From a bacterium (GTDB lineage: Bacteria > Desulfobacterota > DSWW01), in the NCBI GenBank assembly GCA_030609865.1, contig JAUWSZ010000241.1, positions 1-5,296 of the forward strand: DNA of 5,296 nt. Direction: 5' to 3'. The notes beneath the pieces were generated by a model, which saw only the letters and a list, made by a program, of their open reading frames with translations, did no database searches and had not been told where the DNA came from. The first letter of the stretch is position 1; each line of letters opens with the position of its first letter. Of this stretch, positions 1-4,101 are shown in pieces. The translations under genes were made by a program, and so were the position numbers.

Positions 1-468
1 GGCAACGACCTCTTTCACCTTCGAGGCATCCTCGAAGTAGTGCATGTGGTAGACCCCTTCGAGGGCGACGCCGGATATGGGGGGCACAAACGGCCTTGCC
101 CCCGCGGCCAGGACGAGCTTGTCGTAGGACAAGCTTCGTTTCTCTCCCTTAACCGCGTGCTTCGTCTCGACGATCTTCTGCTCCCGGTCTATCTTCGTAG
201 CCTCGGTTTCGGTCAACGCCTCGAAGCCCTTCACCTTCTTGAAGAACCCGACATCCCTCTTCACGCCCACTGGCGTCTCCAAGAGCTCCTCCACTCGGTC
301 CACATCACCGGACACGTAGCACGGCATCCCGCAGGCGCCGTAAGAGAGGACACTCCCCTTGTCGACCATTGTAATCTCCGCCTCGGGGTCGAGTCTCCGA
401 AGCCTCGCAGCTGTCTTCGGGCCGCATGCCACACCACCGATGATGACAACTCTTTTCGGTTCTTCCAT
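1..468 (-). CDS. CoA-disulfide reductase / NADH oxidase-like FAD-dependent oxidoreductase, N-terminal part (partial)
   Basis: The 156 visible residues are the FAD-binding start of a pyridine nucleotide-disulfide oxidoreductase; the rest runs off the window. Residues 7-16 (VVIIGGVACG) form the Rossmann dinucleotide loop, with D36 ending the second strand. C46 in SYGACGMP matches the single redox-active cysteine of the CoA-disulfide reductase / NADH oxidase / polysulfide reductase family, and LAAGARP (120-126) is the second FAD-contacting motif. Known members reduce CoA disulfide, polysulfide or oxygen with NAD(P)H in the cytoplasm; the substrate here cannot be told. ATG at 468 was chosen because AGGAG (477-481) sits 8 nt upstream; an in-frame ATG at 507 would add 13 residues but has poorer spacing. 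The family normally has two aromatic residues after CGLP; here the first is C50, making a CxxxC pair with C46. The gene follows tolC by 104 nt on the same strand with no clear terminator between. A C-terminal rhodanese domain is possible but unseen. Confidence 0.9.
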   Translation of the reverse strand, partial: MEEPKRVVIIGGVACGPKTAARLRRLDPEAEITMVDKGSVLSYGACGMPCYVSGDVDRVEELLETPVGVKRDVGFFKKVKGFEALTETEATKIDREQKIVETKHAVKGEKRSLSYDKLVLAAGARPFVPPISGVALEGVYHMHYFEDASKVKEVVA

Positions 469-572
469 CGTCTTGACTCCTGTCTTCTTCGGGTTGTCTT
501 CTCTCATCACCTTGTAGGAAGCGATTCAGAATATTAGGAGATCAAAATTGGGAAGAGGTTTCCATTCTTATT

Positions 573-1994
573 TCATGGTTGTTCAGCTGGCTTTTCGGGA
601 GCAGCCCCTCGGGGCCCGCACGAGAGGGCCGGGAGACTTGCGACCAGCTCCCCGGTCACGAGTTTGAGCCTTGCGAGGGTGATCCGCAGATCGTAGACGG
701 CCCTCAGCCATTCGAGCCTGGAGCTCGAGACGACAAGTTCAGCCTTCTCGAGTTCCACCACATTCGTGAGCCCCTCTCCGTATCGTTTACGGATGATCCG
801 AAGGCTTTCCTCAGCATGGCTCACCCTCTCACGAGTCACCAGCAGGCTCTCCCTGCCGGTCGTTACGCCCACCACGGCCTCCTCGATCTCGAGGATGAGC
901 ATGTCCTCCAGACCCCGAAGTTCATGCCTGATCATCTCCTGGCCGCTCTTGGCCTCCTTCAGATCGGCCTTGTCCGCCAAGCCTCGGAAAAGATTCCACT
1001 CGATTCCCAGCCCGAGCAGGTACGAACCCTCCTGATTCGATGCGAAATTCGGGGAATTCCACTCGTAGCTCGCCTCCAGACCAAAGGTGGGCAGGAACTT
1101 CCCCTGCGCCGCCTTCACAGCCGCCCCCGTCGCGTGCCAGCGCACCTTGAGGCCGACGAACTCGGGCCGGTTCTCCTTCGCGACGATCAGCAAATGCTCT
1201 GTATCAAGATCGGGGATCTGTTCCGCTCCCGGGGGGCACAGAGTAGCCACTTCCCAAACTCCATCCTCGCTCGCTCCGATCAACACCTTCATCGCTCTTT
1301 CCGCAATCCGGGTCCTCCCTCGTGCCTTTACGAGCTGGTTGTGAAAACCAGCCTTCTGAACCTTCGCGGAAAGAAGATCCGAGCGAACCACTTCCCCCTC
1401 CTGAAAGCGCAATTCGATTTGCCGAAGGCTTTCTTCGGATGTCTTCAACGCCATCTCGGCAACCTTTTCGCTCTCCCTTGCCAGCGAGAGGCCCCAGTAC
1501 GCCTCGATCGTACGGAACCCGACATTGGCCCTCGCGCCCTCCACGTCCCACTCGGATGCCTTCCGGTCGAATTGTCTCATCGCGCGATGTCGATGAAGCC
1601 TTCCCCCTTGAAAAAGAGGCTGGGTGACCGTAAATTTCGTCCTCCAATTGTCCGTCGAGTCGGGATTGTTCAGGCGATCGATGGCAAAGTCCTCCATCGT
1701 GAACTTGCGCTGATTGAGTTTGCTCCCGAAGACGGCTACGGGCTGGTCGCTCCGCAGGTAGGATTCCTCGAAGTCGAGGCGCGGCATGAGTGCGGACAGG
1801 CCTTTCTCCTCCCGAGCCTCCGCGCCCTCCAACCCCTTCTCAGCGGCAGCAACCACGGGGGACTTCGCAAGGGCCCTCCGTACGGCGTCATCCAGTGCAA
1901 GGGGCTCCGCGTACAGGCCCTTCGCTGAAGTCACGACCAGAAGGAGGACCCATGCTATCATGATTACTTTCCTTCCTGCTCGCTTCTGCTTCAT
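573..1994 (-). CDS. TolC-family outer membrane efflux protein
   Basis: This 473-residue protein has the length and layout of a TolC/OEP outer-membrane channel, the trimeric duct through which inner-membrane pumps expel substrates. Residues 1-29 are a Sec signal peptide: a basic start, a hydrophobic core (VIMIAWVLLLVV) and likely cleavage after LYA. The mature protein opens with LALDDAVRRALAKSP, the usual first OEP helix, and carries two homologous repeats, roughly 33-235 and 255-450. Each has long Ala/Glu/Arg-rich helices and a beta segment: TKFTVTQPLFQGGRL near 115-130 and LLGLGIEWNLFRGLADKA near 325-345. The ATG at 1994 has GAGGG (2002-2006) 7 nt upstream and AGGAGG slightly further (2008-2013). 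It begins 44 nt after the dnaJ-like stop, so the two are probably co-transcribed. No membrane fusion protein, RND pump or ABC exporter is visible, and the next gene is a flavoprotein, so the pump partner is unknown. Family assignment is firm; substrate is not. Confidence 0.95.
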   Translation of the reverse strand: MKQKRAGRKVIMIAWVLLLVVTSAKGLYAEPLALDDAVRRALAKSPVVAAAEKGLEGAEAREEKGLSALMPRLDFEESYLRSDQPVAVFGSKLNQRKFTMEDFAIDRLNNPDSTDNWRTKFTVTQPLFQGGRLHRHRAMRQFDRKASEWDVEGARANVGFRTIEAYWGLSLARESEKVAEMALKTSEESLRQIELRFQEGEVVRSDLLSAKVQKAGFHNQLVKARGRTRIAERAMKVLIGASEDGVWEVATLCPPGAEQIPDLDTEHLLIVAKENRPEFVGLKVRWHATGAAVKAAQGKFLPTFGLEASYEWNSPNFASNQEGSYLLGLGIEWNLFRGLADKADLKEAKSGQEMIRHELRGLEDMLILEIEEAVVGVTTGRESLLVTRERVSHAEESLRIIRKRYGEGLTNVVELEKAELVVSSSRLEWLRAVYDLRITLARLKLVTGELVASLPALSCGPRGAAPEKPAEQP

Positions 1995-2038
1995 CTCTTT
2001 TCCCTCGCCTCCTCAAAGAGGACGTCCCCTAGAATGGC

Positions 2039-2641
2039 TTATCTAATCTGAATCCTCAAAAGGATCTCTCCGAGTTGTGGCTCCTCCATGACAACACGCA
2101 GGAGGGTCCCATCTTCCATCCCTGCCGGTATCGCGAGCAAAAGGCCCGAACGATCGGAGCCGCGCTGCACATAGATCGTGCGTTCGCATCCGCGAGCCGC
2201 CTCTTGAGGACTGAGCTTCAGAATCACGTCCTCGGAAAGCCCGAAAAAGGACCGGCCCCCAAAGGACTCTGAAAAATCCCCGAAGAACCCACCCATGGAA
2301 GATGCGTAGCGCCGCCTTCTGCAGCCCCCTGCTCTCGCCCCGCGGCATCTCCCGAAGGCTCCATCCGATCGACCGGAACGACCCGAGAATCCGAAAGGAG
2401 ACCTGCCGTCCGCCAGGTGAAGGTCATACAACCTGCGGCTTCGCTCGTCCCCCAGGACCCGGTGAGCTTCATTGATCCGTTTGAACCTCTCTTCTGCTTC
2501 CTCGTCACCGGGATTTCGGTCCGGGTGCCATTGGAAGGCGCCTTTCCGGAAAGCCCGCTTGATTTCCTCCGGTTTCGCCTGAGGGCTGACGTTCAGCACC
2601 TCGTAAAGATTCCTGCCTTTGTCAGTCGATTTCATACGCAA
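2039..2641 (-). CDS. Short DnaJ-like co-chaperone (J domain plus one small C-terminal domain)
   Basis: Residues 11-73 form a complete J domain with the invariant HPD at 39-41 (in QWHPDRNPGD), which stimulates the ATPase of an Hsp70 (DnaK) partner. A Gly/Arg/Ser-rich linker (about 74-137) contains C99, C107 and the run RRRR (108-111), followed by a GGFFGDF segment like the G/F region of DnaJ. Residues 138-200 resemble the edge of a DnaJ substrate-binding domain: DVILKLSPQEAARGCERTIYV, then IPAGMEDGTLLRVV. The usual zinc-finger repeats (CxxCxGxG), the second C-terminal domain and the dimerisation tail are absent; at 200 residues it is about half the length of DnaJ or CbpA. The chosen start is TTG at 2641, because AAGGA (2649-2653) lies 7 nt upstream; ATG at 2635 is the alternative, with 13-nt spacing, and would shorten the protein by two residues. 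It is probably a specialised client adaptor. The tolC-like gene follows 44 nt downstream. Confidence 0.92.
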   Translation of the reverse strand: MRMKSTDKGRNLYEVLNVSPQAKPEEIKRAFRKGAFQWHPDRNPGDEEAEERFKRINEAHRVLGDERSRRLYDLHLADGRSPFGFSGRSGRSDGAFGRCRGARAGGCRRRRYASSMGGFFGDFSESFGGRSFFGLSEDVILKLSPQEAARGCERTIYVQRGSDRSGLLLAIPAGMEDGTLLRVVMEEPQLGEILLRIQIR

Positions 2642-2648
2642 TATGGAT

Positions 2649-2653
2649 TCCTT
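2649..2653 (-). promoter_or_regulatory. Shine-Dalgarno deciding the dnaJ-like start
   Basis: On the minus strand this reads AAGGA. It stands 7 nt before a TTG (2641) and 13 nt before an ATG (2635) in the same frame. The spacing favours TTG, although ATG is the stronger codon, so the start is uncertain by two residues. Confidence 0.5.
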
Positions 2654-2672
2654 GGGTGCTGCGGGAAGAACC

Positions 2673-2809
2673 TCAAAGGTAGATCTTCTTCGGTTTCCAA
2701 TCTTTCCCTTCGAAATGCAGAAGCTTTTCGGTCAATGCGCCCGTGGGACAGACCAGTACGCAGGCAGCAGAATATACCAGAGTCCCTACAGAAAGCGAAG
2801 CTCCTCCAC
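2673..2809 (-). pseudogene. Probable frameshifted remnant of a 4Fe-4S ferredoxin-type protein
   Basis: On the minus strand, 2762 down to the TGA at 2673-2675 reads CVLVCPTGALTEKLLHFEG followed by KDWKPKKIYL and stop. CVxVCPTGAL is the second half of a classic CxxCxxCxxxCP iron-sulfur cluster motif. The frame has no ATG, GTG or TTG nearby, and the two expected upstream cysteines are missing from it. They can be partly recovered in other frames: from GTG at 2809 one frame reads VEELRF and then stops, and the next frame reads FCRDSGI. An intact ancestor of the type EELRFCRDCGICVLVCPTGAL would be restored by removing one base near 2792-2794, removing about ten bases near 2763-2772, and reverting one Ser codon to Cys. 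It lies between the DUF5320 gene and dnaJ, just upstream of the dnaJ ribosome site. The motif is seen directly; pseudogene status is inferred. An assembly error or a chance match is possible. Confidence 0.42.
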
Positions 2810-2946
2810 ATTTCCTGGCGGGCAGGCAAGAAGAGGGGTGCGGCGGTCTGCCGCATCCGTGACTGCATGCAGACCGCCCTATAAAGAACGGGGAAAAAAG
2901 GAAAGGGGGAAGTGGCTAACAAGAGTCAGACTGCGCCTTCAAGCGG
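2810..2946. other. Non-coding spacer between the DUF5320 gene and the ferredoxin remnant
   Basis: I see no convincing protein here in any frame. Apart from the hairpin at 2842-2878, its main feature is a stretch that on the minus strand is almost all pyrimidine (about 2886-2914, runs of C and T). A 96-codon minus-strand frame spans the region, but it has an atypical composition and no good ribosome site before its TTG start. No promoter was convincing. The spacer is long enough to separate dnaJ-tolC from the NifX-like/DUF5320 unit transcriptionally. Confidence 0.5.
2842..2878 (-). repeat. Perfect 10-bp inverted repeat (hairpin), possible terminator or processing site
   Basis: The arms GGCGGTCTGC (2842-2851) and GCAGACCGCC (2869-2878) are perfect complements around a 17-nt loop. 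The loop overlaps an alternative palindrome, CTGCATGCAG (2863-2872). The hairpin sits about 70 nt past the stop of the DUF5320 gene, where an end-of-transcript structure would be expected. On the minus strand it is followed by CCCCTCTTCTTG, with no clean T-run, so a classic rho-independent terminator is not demonstrated. It could instead be an RNA-stability hairpin or an operator. Confidence 0.55.
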
Positions 2947-3345
2947 TTACTCATCGCTTGACTCCATGGCCTGCAGCCTCTTCTCGATGTCCTCCAGGTT
3001 TCCCTTGAAGTACTCGGCCTGCTGTTTCAACACCTCCAACTCTTCGGCCTTGCTCATGCCGGTTCCGTACACAGGCGCGGCCACACCAGGACCGGGAAAC
3101 GACCCAAATCGCGCCCAACCCGGCATGCCTGTAGCCCAGTACATGTTTCTCCAACCTCGGCCACCACCACGACCTCCGAAGCCTCTGCCACCTCTACCAC
3201 CCCCACCACCTCTACCACCCCCACCAAAGCCTCTTCCCAGGATGGGGTTGGCATACCCCGGCATTCCGAAGCCGCCGCAGAAACCGGCGCCCCTGCCTGT
3301 CATCGACCCCTGTCCCCAGGGGCCTGTTCCGTCACCTCGTGGCAT
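2947..3345 (-). CDS. DUF5320-type glycine-rich protein with C-terminal coiled coil
   Basis: The 132-residue protein starts MPRGDGTGPWGQGSMTGRGAGFCGG, the signature opening of DUF5320 proteins (MPxGDGTGPxGxGPMTGRGAGxC), then GMPGYANP. Residues about 38-66 are nearly pure Gly/Arg (GRGFGGGGRGGGGGRGGRGF). From about 98 to 130 a charged, Leu-spaced helix (SKAEELEVLKQQAEYFKGNL and on) should form a coiled coil, so oligomerisation is likely. There is no signal peptide or membrane segment, and C23 is the only cysteine. The family's function is unknown; its genes are often beside NifX/NifB-type cofactor proteins, as here, where the NifX-like gene ends 67 nt upstream. The ATG at 3345 is backed by a near-perfect ribosome site. 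A Gly codon run contains an 18-bp tandem duplication (3188-3223), which suggests slippage-driven length variation. The family call rests on the N-terminal signature. Confidence 0.85.
   Translation of the reverse strand: MPRGDGTGPWGQGSMTGRGAGFCGGFGMPGYANPILGRGFGGGGRGGGGGRGGRGFGGRGGGRGWRNMYWATGMPGWARFGSFPGPGVAAPVYGTGMSKAEELEVLKQQAEYFKGNLEDIEKRLQAMESSDE
3188..3223 (-). repeat. 18-bp tandem duplication in the Gly/Arg tract of the DUF5320 gene
   Basis: Two identical 18-bp units (CCACCTCTACCACCCCCA on the plus strand) lie head to tail. On the minus strand they add the six-residue unit GGGGRG twice, in frame. Such a tract can gain or lose units by replication slippage without breaking the frame. 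Confidence 0.85.
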
Positions 3346-3412
3346 AATGAATCACCTCCTTTCGATCAGTCACTTCCCCTTCCTTCTTGTCTTCCTTCTA
3401 GTCTTCTTGCCT
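3346..3412 (-). promoter_or_regulatory. Purine-rich spacer with near-consensus Shine-Dalgarno before the DUF5320 gene
   Basis: On the minus strand the ribosome site is AAGGAGGTGAT (3351-3361), almost the full complement of the 16S rRNA 3' tail, with the ATG about five nt further on at 3345. Upstream of it, roughly 3371-3408 is nearly all purine and repeats AGAAGGAAG twice. This predicts an unstructured, efficiently translated leader, consistent with a protein needed in larger amount than the upstream NifX-like product. No promoter is evident, so co-transcription with the upstream gene is likely. Confidence 0.65.
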
Positions 3413-3820
3413 CTATCGAGCCCCGCGTCGACCTCCTCCCCTGCCACCCCGCCCCCCACGGTATCCCTTACGATGTCTCCAACCCGCTCCACATCCGGGC
3501 ATCCGATACCTTTCTTCCATGATTCTCCCTCCATGGTGCGCATCCATCACATCCTCGACATCTCCCACCACACCATCCACCACCTGAATGCCCGCACTGC
3601 GGAGCAGCGAGGAGCACGAACCACTGATTCCCGCACAGAGCAGGCACTGCACACCCACTCGCTTCAGGAGCGTTACCCTCTGAACTTCGTTCATTCCCTC
3701 CAGCAGGAGGCTGCCTCGATCGGCCCTTCCGGAATCCCCGACTTCGACGATCCGAACGCGGGATGTCACATCGAACAAGGGTGACACGCGCTTCTGGTGA
3801 ACCGGAACTGCCAAAATCAT
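3413..3820 (-). CDS. NifX/NifB-type dinitrogenase iron-molybdenum cofactor domain protein with Gly/Arg tail
   Basis: This 135-residue protein has the single-domain fold of the NifX/NafY/NifB C-terminal family, which bind iron-sulfur or FeMo-cofactor precursors; stand-alone members in anaerobes have no proven role in nitrogen fixation. Motifs in order: MILAVPV (first strand), RVSPLFDVTSRVRIVEVGD (11-29), LLKRVGVQCLLCAGISGSC (51-69) and GIQVVDGVVGDVEDVMDAH (77-95). Cysteines lie at 59, 62, 69 and 110; MPGC (107-110) precedes a basic tail rich in RGG units (119-135). The ATG at 3820 begins exactly at the domain's first strand, with AGGGGG (3831-3836) 10 nt upstream; a longer reading from TTG at 3880 adds 20 residues unlike the family. 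A sigma-54 promoter candidate lies at 3891-3906 and the divergent control region borders a sigma-54 regulator gene on the same strand. The DUF5320 gene follows after 67 nt. No other nif gene is visible, so a role in general Fe-S/Mo cofactor handling is more likely than nitrogenase assembly. Confidence 0.88.
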   Translation of the reverse strand: MILAVPVHQKRVSPLFDVTSRVRIVEVGDSGRADRGSLLLEGMNEVQRVTLLKRVGVQCLLCAGISGSCSSLLRSAGIQVVDGVVGDVEDVMDAHHGGRIMEERYRMPGCGAGWRHRKGYRGGRGGRGGGRRGAR

Positions 3821-3890
3821 CTCTTCCACACCCCCTGACACAAACAACGGCAACAATCTGCAACGATTCTTCGTTTCCAATACGGGGTAC

Positions 3891-3906
3891 TACAAGGGGC
3901 ATGCCA
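3891..3906 (-). promoter_or_regulatory. Sigma-54 (-24/-12) promoter candidate for the NifX-like gene
   Basis: On the minus strand this reads TGGCAT-GCCCC-TTGTA. Compared with the consensus TGGCAC-N5-TTGCA it keeps the -24 GG (3904-3905), the exact spacing and the TTG; it departs at the last base of the first box and at -12, where the usual GC is GT. Transcription would begin near 3880, giving a leader of about 60 nt before the ATG at 3820. The gene directly upstream encodes a sigma-54 activator, which supports the call. Confidence 0.6.
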
Positions 3907-4015
3907 AAGTCGGATCAAGGAAGGAAGAAGGGTTCTAACTTTCTGAATCGATTATTTTTTTCGGAGGTTGGTGCCGTCTTCCCAGGGGCACACGGGAAAG
4001 GCATCCAGGTTCGTT

Positions 4016-4046
4016 TTGTTCCTAACTAGTGCATCTTATGGAACAA
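4016..4046. promoter_or_regulatory. Inverted repeat, candidate upstream activator site
   Basis: The arms TTGTTCC (4016-4022) and GGAACAA (4040-4046) are perfect complements separated by 17 bp, so their centres are about 24 bp (roughly two helical turns) apart. The centre, near 4031, lies about 150 bp upstream of the predicted transcription start, within the usual range for enhancer sites bound by Fis-type domains of sigma-54 activators. Binding is inferred from position and symmetry. Confidence 0.4.
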
Positions 4047-4071
4047 TTCGCACCTTTTCTCTAGCACGCTC

Positions 4072-4083
4072 GCCCTCGAGGGC
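4072..4083. repeat. 12-bp perfect palindrome GCCCTCGAGGGC
   Basis: A fully symmetrical 12-bp site lies 18 nt past the regulator's stop codon and about 200 bp upstream of the predicted start of the NifX-like transcript. It could be a second activator site or the stem of an RNA hairpin ending the regulator transcript. There is no following T-run, so a rho-independent terminator is not supported. Confidence 0.4.
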
Positions 4084-4101
4084 TCTGGAAACCTCCTAAA
4101 G

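Noticed and set aside
579..1928. A 449-codon open frame on the plus strand
   Set aside because: It lies entirely antisense to the tolC-like gene, whose protein has a signal peptide and clear OEP motifs; the plus product shows no family features.
2632..2922. A 96-codon minus-strand frame before dnaJ
   Set aside because: It starts with TTG without a good ribosome site, overlaps the dnaJ start, and reads the ferredoxin-like DNA in the wrong frame. Only its FCRD segment is of interest, as part of the proposed pseudogene.
2912..3784. A 290-codon plus-strand frame with a Pro-rich stretch
   Set aside because: The proline run is the complement of the Gly codons of the DUF5320 gene. The frame is antisense to two recognisable proteins.
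3821..3880. A 20-residue N-terminal extension of the NifX-like protein from a TTG
   Set aside because: The added residues do not resemble the family, the ATG at 3820 starts at the first strand with suitable spacing to AGGGGG, and the predicted sigma-54 transcript would begin at about this TTG.
3964..3994. GTGCC/GGCAC inverted repeat in the control region, considered as a terminator or operator
   Set aside because: Arms of only five bases, no following T-run, and no symmetry or position that distinguishes it from chance.
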